Below, piece by piece: positions 32,770 to 45,238 of a stretch of 64,000 nucleotides of DNA; positions within the stretch are counted from its first letter, which is position 1, and every line of letters begins with the position of its first letter. Source of the DNA: Gnetum montanum (Eukaryota > Streptophyta > Gnetopsida > Gnetales > Gnetaceae); NCBI GenBank assembly GCA_015680685.1, contig MNCI01030356.1, forward strand, positions 170,159-234,158, read 5' to 3'. The notes beneath the pieces were generated by a model. The model saw only the letters and a program-made list of their open reading frames with translations, searched no databases and was not told the DNA's origin. A program made the translations under genes and the position numbers.

Positions 32770-35370
32770 ATGTCTTCTTCTTCGCACAAGAGCACTTCAC
32801 CACCTAGGACTAACACAAGAAGCAATCGGCAGCAGGATACATATGACGTTGATCCATCAATCCCTCAATAGTTTCGTGTGGTGTATATTCATCTTGATGA
32901 ATATGTACCTGACTTCACCTTTATTCTCTATCAAGATGAACAGCTACAATGGCATGACTTGGAAGGTAACATAGTGTTACCTCCCAACCATTCAGTCCCA
33001 AGTATGCTTCTTCGTGCTCTTACACGAATAGGCATGCAACACTTACATGAAGAATACATTGTGTCAGACTATGATTCGAGAGACTATCATTCCATAGAGG
33101 TGCAACATAGAAGGGATTTGCAACAAGAGAGACACCATAAGTCTTTGAAGGGAAAATGGTCCAAGGATTCCCCCCACATTTTAAGCGAAATTGAGAGTGA
33201 TGAACCTGCCTCAAGTAGTCGTCCACATAAAAATGTTCCTCCCCTTGAATTTGGCCAAGGGGTTGTGTATCAGAACCTTCATTCTACTATTCATAACCTA
33301 GGTGCTAATACCAATGGACACAAAGTATCCGAAAAAGGAACAAGGACACATGACAAACGTGGGCATTCTAATCATAATCGCGATCGAGGTAGAGACCACA
33401 GAAGAGAAGGTAGTAGACACCATCATGGTGGTGGTTCTCCTTCCTCTTCACCTTCATCCTCTCCTTCAGTGTCCAGAAGTAGCCATAAAGAGAAAGATCA
33501 TGATGATAAGGGCAAGCAAAGTGGAAGTCACAGATGAAACAACCAAGATAGAGGATGAGGGCACTCTAGGAAATCACAACATAGAAGAAGAGAGAGTAGG
33601 GAACAATGTAGGAACCATAGATTCCATGAACGAGACGATCATGATGAACCCCTACTTGCTACCCGAAGCATGCTAGACATAACTAAAGTCGTGAGAGTTC
33701 CAACAAGGCACCAAAAAGATAGTAGGATCAATAGGTTAGACATGAATAACATCCTACGATTTGAAGGGGGATATAAAATTGATCCTCAAAATCACTTATA
33801 AGAATTTCATGATGTGTGTGCCTTGAAAAACATAGAAAAAAAGTGGCAAAAGCTTAAGTTATTTCCATGGAAACTAGTAGAAGAAGTTAAAAGTTGGCAC
33901 TAGTCCTTAGAACCAGAATCCATTCGTAGGTGGAGTACTATGTTATAATTGTTCAACGATAAGTACCAAACATACTCCTAGGTGTCTAACTTGTAGAAGC
34001 AAATCCAAGGATGGAAACAAGGAAGTCATGAACCCTTGGATGCTACCATGGGCTGCTATTATGCACTACTACATCATTGTCCTGACCATGGTTATTTGCA
34101 GCAGGATCTGCTACACCATCTCGTAGATGGGCTTAGGCATGAAACAAGAAGAACCCTTGGGACTTATGCCCAAGGAAGGTTATCTGAGCTTAGGTCTCAT
34201 CAAATTCATAGACTACTGGAGTAAGCTGCTAAGGAAGAAGGTGAGCTACAAAAGACAAAGAGTGCAAAAGAATATAACTGAGATCCTTCCCTCTGGAAGA
34301 AGGGAGTAAGATTTTGTGAGGATGAGGAAGAGTCACCACTCGAAGAGATGGTGAATAGGAAAACCTTGCTTATCCAAAAGTTAGCATCAGAAGTATCATC
34401 AAAGGTAGACCAAATGTGGGACTCCCTAGATAGTAGGTTTCAAATTGTTCTTAAAGTAGTAGAGGAGTCTAGAGAGTGAGGTAGTGATCGTGATAAAACA
34501 AAAAAGAGAGAAGCAGAAAATGCATGTAACAAGGATAAGGGTAAATTTACTATTATTGAAGAGATTTTGTACTTAAATACAAATGACGATAGTGAATGTG
34601 AGATATGTCAATATGACCATCCTAAGGGATGTTNTGATAGTGAATGTGAGATATGTCAATATGACCATCCTAAGGGATGTTTCCCTGTGATCTCACATCT
34701 GTAGGATTCTGGGGTGTATGCACTTAATCCACGTTTAAACAAACGACAAACATCCCAACAGTTACCTTATCCCCAAGGTAACCCAAGGCAGTTCCATGAA
34801 CCTTTAACATATTATCCAAGTGGAAATCCATCACAACCAATCAAGCAACATCAATAGTGGCAGCACCCACAATCATGGGGAATGCCACCACCAAGGCAAC
34901 AATATCCTTACTGGTAACTTGACCCATATGGATATTACGTGCAACATCCAATCTCTCCACATGACTCTATTGGTCATGTTACTCCCCAACATCACTACCA
35001 AGCCCACGAGTACTATAGGACTCCCTCTCCTAGGGGCGATATTCCATAAGTGTATCATCTGTCAAATCTGGCCACATCTCTCCCACCAATAGCTCCACTA
35101 CCGCCTACTCCAGCAATGCAAGGTGAACTCCCTACCCAACCATAGCAACACACTGCCACAAGGGTTGTTAACCCTCAACCTACTGTTGGTTCTAACAACC
35201 GTATGAAGAAAAGACCTTTCTTCAGAACCAATAGTCCAACCAAGCCTTTGCAACCCCAAGAGGATGAGTCTTTGGACGTCTTCGTATCAAATAAAGCTTC
35301 AAAGCCCCCTTCAAACCTAACACCACATTCAATGCATACGGTCATGTTAACACATGTTGTTATTGATTGA
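32770..35370 (+). pseudogene. gag of element D
   Basis: ATG 32770 opens MSSSSHKST; a TAG at 32869 then interrupts a frame that continues to 33537 (a His/Arg/Ser/Asp-rich, RNA-binding-like end). The gag core at about 33730-34220 reads NNILRFEGGYK, LKLFPWKLVEE, LDATMGCYYALL and DGLRHETRRTLGTYAQG. A short zinc knuckle, CX2CX3HX3C (CEICQYDHPKGC), occurs near 34605 and again after the N at 34634; the second copy is an assembly duplication. A Pro/Gln/Tyr/His-rich tail follows. At least eight stops are present. Confidence 0.82.
34588..34681. other. 46-bp direct duplication around N at 34634 (assembly join)
   Basis: 34588-34633 and 34636-34681 are identical. It doubles the zinc-knuckle coding segment of element D gag and shifts the frame by 47 bases in total. 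Confidence 0.85.
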
Positions 35371-36348
35371 ATCAAAGCTGGCCACTTTCCTAGGAAATTT
35401 TCTGATCCTAGAAGTCCCCTGATATATCTACAAATCGCTGGGAATGAGCCATGCAAAGCTTTTTTGGATTTAGGTTCCAATGTCAAACTAATATCCCAAG
35501 AAATGTATAAGGCCTAGAACCTACCTTCATTAAAAAAAAGTAATGTTCGTTTGGAGTTGGCCAACCAATCCATCACTGCTCCCTTGGGATTAGTGGAGGA
35601 CATTGTTACCACTATTTGTGGATGGTTGTATTCGGCTGACTTCCTAGTGATTCAAGTGAACAATAGTAAGGGGGACTTCCCAATCATAATGGGAAGGACA
35701 TGGCTAAGCACTATCGATGCATGCCTAGGAATCCAAGATTTTTCCCTAGAAATATCTAAGGAAAATACTTTCGGAAAGATTGAGAAGAAGAAAGTTCCAT
35801 GCATCGCATACAGTGACACAAGGTGTAATTACATGCAGAGATCATGGGTTGTGCAAATTTTAACATTGCCTACATGAAATTAGTGTGCACAAACAATCAA
35901 TATACAATGGTGCCTGTATGCAGTAGCCACATGACAAAAAGACACCCAGTGGCTGATAGCTGATCAAGAAAGCAGCTCACTTATATGCATGGAACTAATT
36001 GAGGATTTGACTTGTGCTTACATAGATAGCATAGATGCATTAGAGAAATTCCACCACCACCAACTTCCGAGTTCTAACTTAGAAAACATCAACTGGGGGA
36101 AGCTGGAAATTCCTAAGAAATTTAAACAAGAGCCCCTAGAGCTAAAACCATTGCCCATCGGTATAGAGTACACGTTCCTTAAGAATGAAAAACTAGTAAT
36201 CATCAACACAAGACTTGCTCTGCAACAAAAAGAGAGTTTGCTAAAGGTAATAAAAAAGTGGTCAAAAGCCTTCACCTGGTCATATCTAGAATTAATTGGA
36301 ACAGATCCTAGGATATGCAGCATAGGATTTATAGTGACTCCTCCATGA
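35371..36348 (+). pseudogene. Aspartic protease region of element D
   Basis: KAFLDLGSNVKLISQEMY near 35455-35510 is the Athila-type active site (D-L-G in place of D-S/T-G). It is followed by RLELANQS, PLGLVEDIV and PIIMGRTWLSTIDACLG, the flap and second-lobe motifs of plant Ty3/gypsy proteases. The frame is open from 35551 to 35877. A linker to the RT (35989-36348) is open in the same frame, and a frameshift follows at about 36350. The enzyme would cleave Gag-Pol. Confidence 0.8.
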
Positions 36349-36357
36349 AGCCTTGAA

Positions 36358-37613
36358 AACAACCACAAAGGCGATTGAACCCAAATTTCAAGCAAGTAGT
36401 AAAAGAAGAAATCGAATATCTTCTAAAGGCTGGGTTCATATATCCCATTGTTGATAGTGAATGGATTAGCCCCTTAGTAATTGTGCCTAAAAAGGGAGAT
36501 AAATGGAGGGTGTGCATAGATTTTAGGCTACTAAACATGGCAACATTCAAGAATCACTTTCTGTTGCCATTTGTTAACCAAGTCTTAGACACAATCACAA
36601 GGCATTGTTATTATATTTTTTTGGATGGATATAGTGGATACAACCAAATAAAAATAGCCCCAAAAGACCAAGCCAAAACTATGTTTGCCAATCCTTGGGG
36701 AATGCTTTCATACAAACAAATGTCGTTTGGCTTGTGCAATGCCCCTACAACGTTTCAACGCTTAGTTCTAAGCATATTTTAGCAGCAGATAGGGAATGGT
36801 GTGGAAATATTTATGGATGACTTCTCCACTTATGGAACAAGCTTTGATCAAGCCTTGAACCGATTAGAAAAAGTGCTGAAAAGATGTGTAGAAACTAATT
36901 TGAGGCTCAAGTGGAAAAAAAGCCATTTGATGGTCCAAGAAGGCATAGTACTTGGGCATAAAATCTCACATGTAGGGATAGAGGTAGACCTTGAGAAAAT
37001 CAAAGTCATCCAAGGAATTACCCATCAACCAGAAACTATCAAAGACATTCGGTCATTCCTTGGACACATTGGCTACTATAGGAAATTCATAGAGAACTTT
37101 TCAAAGATTTCCAAACCATTGGTAGAGCTAACGAAAAAGGACATACTCTTTGAGTGGACCAGGGAATGTGAACTAGCTTTCCAAACTCTAAAACAGAAGC
37201 TGATAGAAACACCCATTCTACAAGCTCCTGACTAGTCCAAACCAGTCCATGTCATGATTGACACATCCAACTATGCCTTAGGAGCCATGCTTACACAGTT
37301 AAATGATCAAAAAAGTCCTTATTACATCCACTATGCAAGTAAAAGTATCGCTGGTGCACAACTTAACTACACTACTACAGAAAAAGAATTAATGGTTGTA
37401 GTGTTTGCACTAGAAAAATTTAGACACTATGTATTGGGGTACAAAGTATTCATACACATAGATCATAGTGAAATCTAGTTCCTCATGAATAAGCCAATGG
37501 TAAGCCCCCATATTATACGATGGCTGGTAATCCTAAAAGAGTTTGATTTAACAATGATCGATCGTAAAGGCACCAAGAATGTAGTTGCTGATCATTTATC
37601 TCAATTGTACTAG
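36358..37613 (+). pseudogene. Reverse transcriptase and RNase H of element D
   Basis: RT motifs in order: EEIEYLLKAGFIYP, WISPLVIVPKKG, RVCIDFRLLN, FLDGYSGYNQI, MSFGLCNAPTTFQR and the catalytic FMDDF (about 36829-36843). The thumb and connection follow: VLGHKIS, IRSFLGHIGYYRKF and FEWTRECELAF. RNase H: MIDTSNYALGAML, YASKSI, TEKELMVVVFALEKF and HIDHSEI, with the Asp/Glu/Asp residues present. All pieces from 36375 on share one frame, with nonsense codons near 36780, 37233 and 37476. Confidence 0.88.
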
Positions 37614-39059
37614 GACAAAAAAGAGGATGAGTATCCAATTTTCGATCATTTCCCTGATGAGTTTCTCTTTTCCAATGTAGTGAATAACCAATCACCCATG
37701 GAGACAAATTGGTACAGTAGCATTCTTACCTATCTCCTTACCCAACAAACACCACAAGAGCTAGACCTTAAGAAGAAATAATAGTTTCTTTATAGAGCCA
37801 AGTACTTTATGAAGATCAATGGACAAGTTTACAAAGTATGTCCCGATGGCTTGGTTCGATGGTGTGTTTCTGATAGAGATCAATTGAGAATTCTCTAAGA
37901 TGCTCATGAGGGCCGTTGTGGGGGTCATTATGCTGGGAGACGAACGACCATCAAAATCCTACTTGCAGGGTATTATTGGCCTACCTTGTTCCGGGACACC
38001 CATCAATTCGTCCACTCTTCTGAGCACTGTCAACATGATGAGGGAATGATTGCTAAAATGGAGGGTCCACAACAATGGATTCAACCAATAGAACCCTTTG
38101 ACATTTGGGGAACTGATTTCATGGGGCCCATTACACTAATGTCCAATGAAAAAGCTTACATCATAGTTGTTGTAGACTACTTAACAAAATGGGCTGAAGC
38201 AGCTTCCGTTAAAGATTGTACATCATCTATAGCTGCATGATTTGTTCAACAACAAGTCGTCAATAGGTTTGGTATGCTGCATGCCCTTATCTCAGACAAT
38301 GGTACATACTTCATAGGTGTAACTTTTTAGAAGTTAATGTAACACTTAGGGCTTGAGCATAACTTGACTACACCATACCACCCCCAAGCAAACGGTCAAG
38401 CCGAGGTCACCAATAGGGAGATTACTAAGATACTAACCAAAATCATTAGCAAGTATAGATGATAATGGAGCACTAAATTGAATGATGCTCTTTCAGCATA
38501 CTACTCCACATGGAAAATCCCTATAAGCTACTCTCCCTATGAGTTAGTGTATGGAAAACTTCCAACACTTCCTATCCAAACTGAGCTTCGTACACTAGCC
38601 ACAAAATGTGACCTAAACCTTGACCTTGATCTAGCACAAAAATAAAGGTTGATGACTCTTAACTTGCTAGATGAGAATTGACTAGCTACCCTATCATCTA
38701 ATGAGTTGCATAAGGAATTTAATAAACAATGTCATGACCTGAAAATTAGGAAAGTTAAGTATCATCCAAGAGATAAGGTTCTCTACTAGAACCCCACACA
38801 TGTGTCACAACGTACCAAATTTCAAACACTGTGGGAAGGACCTTACATTATCTATGCAACTTTTCCTTCAGGGGCCATGACCATATATAAACCTGAGAGC
38901 CTAGATAAGAGACTGTTAGTCAACGTGCAACAAACAAAACCTTTCCATGAGTTTAGGATAGCTGAAACATATGCTACCTCTGTAGGTGGGCAACCTTGCT
39001 CATTATTTCAAATCTCCTCCTTCCAACTTAGTCATGGGGGAGATGGCCACCTTTGCTAA
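37614..39059 (+). pseudogene. Integrase of element D
   Basis: Zinc-binding N-domain: AHEGRCGGHY...SSEHCQ, where the first Cys of the HHCC set is Ser. The DDE core is intact by residue: GTDFMGP (about 38110), SDNGTYF (about 38295) and NGQAEVTNRE (about 38390). C-terminal region: LWEGPYII and LLVNVQQTKPFHEF, ending SHGGDGHLC at TAA 39057-39059. The frame is the same as the RT; stops occur at about 38238, 38328, 38340 and further on. Integrase would insert the cDNA copy and make the 5-bp TSD seen at all clean insertions here. Confidence 0.87.
39031..39043 (+). other. Internal polypurine-tract-like site at pol end (element D)
   Basis: gtcatgggggaga overlaps the last pol codons. It is the same motif as the 3' PPT at 40933-40944 (gtcatgggggta). 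Confidence 0.5.
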
Positions 39060-40932
39060 CCATTGAAGGCCCTAAGTTTTTTTCTAAATTTTTGTTTTAC
39101 ACATTTTTGTTTTGCACATTTCTTTAATCTTTCTTATTTTTTTTACACCATCATTCATATTTTTACCATTTCTTTATGTGATTACTTTATTTTTTTCATC
39201 ACCCAATAAGTGTTCATGATGATGGCATGAATAATACCATATTGATTACTAATGTTTGGATTTTACTTTTGAAGTATGATGTTGATATTAAGGTATGGTT
39301 CTTTTGATTAAACAGGCCATGTTGTTCATACATCCATAAAATCCTATGGTCTCCCTTGTCTTGGAACTGTATAGTCCCTTTCTCTAATAAAATTTTTAAT
39401 GAATTGGTGGCTAGGTATTTCTCAAACTAAGGAAAGACTCAAAGGATGAAAAGGGTGTGACTTCAAGGGGATTCGATGCATTTGTGCTAGCTATTCTCTT
39501 GAGGGCTTGGATGCTTTTTCCTTGGGTTTTCTACCATTCTAATCGTTCATCAAATCTCCAGAAGTTGAGTGCATAAAAATAAGTCTTTGCATGGTGTGGT
39601 TCTCACGCAAAAAACACAAAAAAATAGTGAGAATTCAAAGCACACCCCTTAGAAAAAATAATGAACTTGGGCTACATGCACTGGTTATGGCACTAGAAAG
39701 ACATGTTACCCATACCTGAAGGTTCCCTCTAACTAAGGATCTTTCTCGCTTCCTGATTCTCCATCTCACTCTCCTCAGAATGGTGGTGACTTTTTGTAGA
39801 GGCATTCTTGTTGCTTCAAGAGGATAGCTTGGTCAAATGTGTTGATGCAAGGTCACTGAATGTGGTTTTTTGAGTCTAGATTTGGAATGAGTTCTACTCG
39901 GTCACATTAACCATAAAACAAACACAAGGAACTTTACACAACCTTGCTCTTAGGTTTCCATTCCACTCTCTCCTCTCCACCTCTCTTTTCCATTTTTCAC
40001 CTAATTTCTGATTTTATCATTAGTTTGTATCTTGGTTAATGTATTGTTCTTTCTTAGTAAGTTCTTATGGGTAAGTTTTTAACTCTTGCTTCCAAATGGC
40101 ATTCCTAGAGCCTACAGACTCTTTGGTTTGTGGGTTTGTCAGGGCATCAAGGGCATGAGCTTGCTTTGGGGAGGACCCACTGGCATTCCTTTTTAGTGCA
40201 TTTGTTAACTTCTTTCCCTTAAACATTTCCTATAATCAATAATTTTTTGTTTCATCCCCATCTATGACATCCATTTTATTAGCATTGCCATTGTTGCTTT
40301 TTCTCCATCTTTCTTATTCCTTATATTTTTCCATCCTATTACTACCAAAGGTTCGCTCTTAGTCATGGGAGCCCTAGTACAAATTTTTCAATTTTTCCTA
40401 ACCCCTACACCTTAGGTAGTCACGAGTGTTAAATCTCTAGAATCAGTATCTACCATAACCACAACTCAGCTAATGCACTTTACATCAAGGCAAGGTATCA
40501 ACTGTATTGTGATTTATCTACCCTCGCTCATTTGTGACTATGTTATGTGTGTAGATGGCGATCATACAACAATAGATTGGGCTTGGAGGAAACACTCAGG
40601 ATGGACTGGAACTGGAACGTTTATGAAAGGGGCAAGATTGGTGGTATGGCTATGGATAAACAATGGAAGGCATAATCTTGGCATTGGCAGTAACACGTCT
40701 TATTCTTTTCTCTCTCTCTTTCTCCTCTAGCTACTAAATAAAGCTAGATGTCATTTATGTACAGTGTTCACCTTTGTGTTCATGAACACTAATGCTATCA
40801 TGTATTGTATTGTTGATCCGTTCACTAGGCACGTTGAGTCTGTCATCCCATTCCACCATCAATGGTCATTCAGTCAATAATCCCATACCTTTCCAATATT
40901 TTGTAAGAAACTCAAGGACAAGTTTTCGTTCA
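39060..40932 (+). other. Non-coding 3' region of element D
   Basis: Pyrimidine-rich tracts, a 'cccatacctgaaggtt' block near 39710 and the stem-loop motif (40167-40179) are shared with the other elements. An acceptor-like atgttatgtgtgtag|atgg lies near 40545-40557, where B and C have the ORF-X start; the frame after it soon closes. A short frame (40473-40730) has no domain. This may be what remains after ORF-X was lost, or the ancestral state. Confidence 0.5.
40167..40179 (+). other. Conserved stem-loop motif (element D copy)
   Basis: TGGGGAGGACCCA, preceded by agggcatcaagggcatgagc. Confidence 0.6.
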
Positions 40933-40944
40933 GTCATGGGGGTA
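40933..40944 (+). other. Polypurine tract of element D
   Basis: gtcatgggggta immediately before the 3' LTR. Confidence 0.85.
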
Positions 40945-41753
40945 TGATGAATTATGATATCATGTATACAATATCAGATTGAAACATGCAATGTTGGATA
41001 CTCAATATCATGGCCTGTCTCCTTGCCTATAAATAAGAGGGTGCACCCGTGGTTTCCACATTAGATAGTTAGTCCCTTAGCCAAACTCTTATCATTTCTT
41101 CCCCCTAGAGTTAGAATTATTTCTGCATGCCCACAGTAGGAGTCATAGAGTGAATGGATCTTTATTTGAGCATTGTGTACCTGAGCACACTTTGTGTATA
41201 GCAATAAAGATGAACTTTATGATAAACCTTGCAGCATAAAGAATAGATTAATTAGCGTTAATTATCATTTAATGCTTCCTAGTTGATTAATGATTTCTCT
41301 CACCCTACAACTCTCTTAGTTAAATACACTTAGTACGACCGCTTCGAGCATGCGTGTAGCGCTTAGTAACCTAGTGACGATTAGTGTTTGGTAATCCCAG
41401 CGGCATTGTACTAGTTCAAGATGTGTATGACAAGTGGGAATGGATACTAGTGTTAGGAGTAATTAGAACTTAGTTAATGAGTAGTTAAATTAGATTAGTT
41501 ACTTAGTTATCTCTCTCTCCCCCTCCTTACTAACACAGGATATAAAACACATAAAAGCCATGAAAATCATATGCCTTAAGCTTACTTAACCATACAACTG
41601 TGACATACAAGTAAGTTTGGAAAGACAATGATTAACCAACCCATTATTGTTCCACAAAGATACATAGGCACTTAGTCCTTGGAATTTGACCAGATCATGC
41701 GTGAAACGCTCGTATTCGTATGGTTAAGCATAGGGGTAGCTCGTCGCTCATCA
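40945..41753 (+). repeat. 3' LTR of element D
   Basis: Begins TGATGAATTATG and ends GCTCATCA, next to TSD ctggg. U3 motifs have diverged from the 5' copy more than the rest (tgatatcatgtatacaatat). TATA box cctataaataag near 41028. Confidence 0.92.
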
Positions 41754-41758
41754 CTGGG

Positions 41759-43795
41759 GATGATTGGAAGACTTACAAAAGTCATGATGAGTTTTTTAGT
41801 GCTTTCTCTTCCTCTACCCCTTCAATGTTAGGTCATGACATGGATGACCATCTTTCAAGGATCAGCATAGAACTAAAAATCAAGCTCACAGGAAAAATTG
41901 AGAATGCCAACATAAACAAGGACAACATTTTTTCAACTCAAAAATTCATAACCTACTTAGTGATGATGAACCCCTACTAGCCACTAAGAGCCCAATGCAT
42001 ATACAAGAGGCTATTCAAATATCCTACAGGCATCGCAAAGAAAGCCGTCTACCTAGGCTTGATTTAAACAACTTTTCCAAGTTTTCAGGAGGCTATGATT
42101 TAGATCCGCAATAGCATTTACAAGTCTTCTATGATGCCTGTGCATGGAACAATATTGGTAATGGGTGGAAAACACTTAAGCTCTTTCAAAAGTATGGTAC
42201 AAATCCTTAAAACCAAAATCAATTCATAGATGGCCAACAATGGTGGTACTCTTTACTGAACAATATCAAACCTAGGCTAGAGTGTCCACCTTGAGGAGAA
42301 AAATCCAAGAATGGAAACAAGGGCAACATGAAACCTTGGACATGGCCTTAGAAAGATACAATTCTTTGTTAAATAAATGCCTAGGCCATGAGTTCTTCGA
42401 GAAGAGGCTAATGTATCACATCACGGATGGACTTCGTAATGAAACAAGGGATACTTTAGGGATGTATGCCCTAGGTCAACTATATGAGCTACAAATCCAC
42501 CAACTCCAAGAGCTGATCCAACAGGTAGCAAAAGAAGAAGGAGAAATAGCTAAATGGGAGAATGTTGAAAGTTCTCAATAGGACCAAAATCTCAACTTAG
42601 CAGGGGTCCATGATCATGAAGAGGAGAAATCAACTCACTTCAAGGAGGTGGAATCATCTTTGCCAATCCTACAATCACTAGATGAAATTGAGGCAAAGAT
42701 TAATAAGATGACGAAATGGCTACATAAAAAATATGGAGAATATGATAACATTAGTAGAGGTAGAACTATGCCAAATCAAGAAATAGAATAGGACACCACG
42801 CAACAATTAGAACAAAGGTTGAAGAGAATAAGAATAGGAGCTCAACTGCCAATCATACATATTAATGTAATGTTTATCTGTACAATCACCCCAAAGGCCA
42901 ATGCCCAATCTTGTCACATTTACATGAGCATTGGGGTGGAATGCTACATCTAGATTTGATATAGAAATATAGGGTTCAATCGCAGTGGCAAAAACCCCAG
43001 TCATGGGGGAAATCACGGCCAACCAGACCATACCCTTTGTATGTCCCAACACCAAACGCTTATTATGTGCAACATTATGTTTCTCCAACCGGATCAACAT
43101 CCTCTACTTCACCTCATCACTTTCATTCTCCCAAGTACTATCCACCCATGTCCTCTCCAACAAGATCACCATCTTATGTGCCTTACACTTTTTCTCAGCC
43201 TAAATATTCCCATCCTTCACCTCCTTCTACATCGCCACCAAATGTACCAAAAGGTTTTACACCACGGCACCAACCCACGAATGTTACTTGTGCTGCTATT
43301 GTCAATAGTAGTGGAGGTACTCAAAAGCATTCTTTCTTTAGGCATGGTCATAGAAAGAAACAACACGATTTTGAAATGACTACATCCTCCAACTCAGCAC
43401 AAGCCAAATGCTATGATGCATCTTTATCCTCAAACTTAGTGCCTTGTGTCACCTTATCAAGGCCACCAATTAATACTCTAACTACCATGCGGCCTAATGA
43501 ATATAACTACATCGGGAGACATATCGATCCTTGCATAGCATCTTACAGTCACGGGTGCCATAGTGGATCAACTCCTTATCAATTAACCAAATCTTATAAC
43601 TTACCCCACTATGTCAACTTTAATCAAGTGCATGAACCCCAATTTGGGTACATTCCAACCACCACATCCAAAGACAGCCAATGGTTTGGATATGACCAGG
43701 TGACAATATTTCCAAAATGCATGGATCCAACCATTCCATTTATTAATTCTCACCATAATCAAAAGTTTAGATATGGGTTATATCCCCCATTCTAA
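41759..43795 (+). pseudogene. gag of element C, remainder after the element D insertion
   Basis: It resumes GDDWKTYKSHDE exactly where 31822 left off, then shows the gag core with frameshifts: LRRKIQEWKQGQHE, ALERYNSLL and DGLRNETRDTLGMYALG (42282-42581). A nucleocapsid-like NHPKGQC lies near 42887. A long Pro/Ser/Tyr/His-rich tail (43037-43795) ends YPPF at TAA 43795. The 252-codon tail is the longest open piece. This tail holds the empty site for the solo LTR in element B. Confidence 0.8.
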
Positions 43796-45238
43796 CAAAC
43801 ACAATTAATAAAGATTTTTCCTTTTCTTTAATTTTATAATTTTTTTTATTTTCCAATTTTTTTTATCTTTCAATTTGTTGTTTTATCTTTTTATTTGTTG
43901 TTTCATCTTTTTATTTATTGTTTTATCCTTTTATCTTTTTATGGGTAATCTCATATATGAATAAAGCACTCATATGACTTGTTGGTTGAGGTATTGTTCT
44001 TTGCTATCAAGGCTCGGGAAACTAATTATTTGGACAGCAAGCCCACAACATCCACCCATCCATTCTATTAATAAGAGGTTCTACTCTAGGTCCAATGATA
44101 TTCTTGACATCATTACAACTTAAAGTAACTCTGCGTTCATTATGCCGAGAGCAAAGAATGATGGACTAAGAAAGAATGGCCAGGGTGTGACATTAAGGGA
44201 ACCTATGGATTCTCTTTGGTGACATCTGTAGGAGTTATCATGCAGCTTGGTTGTACTAAGATACTTGTATATCTAACAAAAAATGGGAGCAAGAGTAATA
44301 AAGGCACTTAATAAAGAAAACCAATGTTATTTTAGGAGGGTCCCACTGGAAAGACATGCATCCATGCCTGAAGGTAGGTAGCTTCTCTAGATTACACATC
44401 AAAAAAGAAAAGAGAAAAAAAGAGAGAGAAAAAGAGAGTGTGCCAAAGCAGCCAAGCAAAAAATGTGCTGCAAAGAAATTCCAAATCACTCCTCCCTTGA
44501 ATGAAATGCCAAGTGATCATATGCCTTGCTATCATAATACTTTTATGGTTGTCCATCATTGGATGAAGCAATGCAATGTCACTGATTGGAGGATGGACTT
44601 GGTCTTGATCTTGGAGCGACAGGATAATGACACATTAATCACATCCTACATTCAGGATTCATTGTGCCCTAGGTCAATTACCTCATGTCCTAATCTTTGC
44701 AATCCCTTCTACAATTTGCCTCATCTCGCTATTCATGTATTGGTGACTCGTGTCTTGTGTACCATTGAATTCATGCCTCATCACAGTGGTATCTACATGT
44801 GTGTGTTTTGTGGAACTCGTGTGGATTACATTTAACCCTTTTAGTTCCTACAGACATTTTCAGGTGTGGTTATGTAAGGGCATCATACGTAGGAACTTGC
44901 TCTGGGGAGGACCCACTTGCGTAACTTTCGTAATTTGCACTTTTTGCACATCACCACATCATTTTATACCCTTCGAGTACTTCATTGTCAAATCTATTCT
45001 TTCCTTTGTCATCATTTTATTAAACATTTCTCAAAACCATTACATGTCCTTTTATGTGTCACCTAAACAAATTAGGTCTGACATTAAACTTTTAGGGCAA
45101 CTTCCTTGAAAAAAATTTCTAACTCTGAAATCACACTAAGTAAAGAATTCAACATTTATCAAAGGCAATGAGTGAGGTATGAAATACTTGCACTTCGTTC
45201 AATAACCTTACGAACAATTGATCTTTGTGTGATTATAG
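43796..45238 (+). other. Non-coding linker of element C
   Basis: It matches B's linker block by block: pyrimidine tract, catgcctgaagg near 44368, stem-loop motif at 44903-44915, and the pre-ORF-X sequence tctaactctgaaatcacact. B's internal promoter segment is absent. It ends in an acceptor-like tttgtgtgattatag just before the ORF-X ATG. Confidence 0.6.
44903..44915 (+). other. Conserved stem-loop motif (element C copy)
   Basis: TGGGGAGGACCCA. TGGG can pair with CCCA around GAGGA. Flanked by gtaagggcat and cttgcgtaac, as in A and B. Confidence 0.6.

Larger units (their letters stand above)
31828..41753 (+). mobile_element. Element D: pol-bearing Athila-like LTR retrotransposon nested in gag of element C
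   Basis: A perfect 5-bp TSD, ctggg (31823-31827 and 41754-41758). LTRs of 810 and 809 bp, tRNA-Asp-type PBS, gag, aspartic protease, RT, RNase H and integrase in Ty3/gypsy order, a 1.9-kb non-coding 3' region, and a PPT. The catalytic motifs of protease, RT and integrase are mostly intact by residue, but many nonsense codons break the frame. It carries no recognisable ORF-X or internal promoter. Confidence 0.93.

Noticed and set aside
40473-40730. 85-codon frame near the 3' end of element D as the D version of ORF-X
   Set aside because: It starts before the acceptor-like site and shares no residues with ORF-X landmarks. F has no counterpart.
43037-43795. The longest open frame (252 codons) as a host gene
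   Set aside because: It is the Pro/Ser/Tyr-rich tail of element C gag, matched by B (17314-18841) and E (60807-61398).
44356-44835. 159-codon frame beginning with a Lys/Glu-rich stretch in the linker of element C
   Set aside because: The same place in element B (19370-19700) carries a different A-rich insertion and no matching frame; it is linker sequence around a simple repeat.
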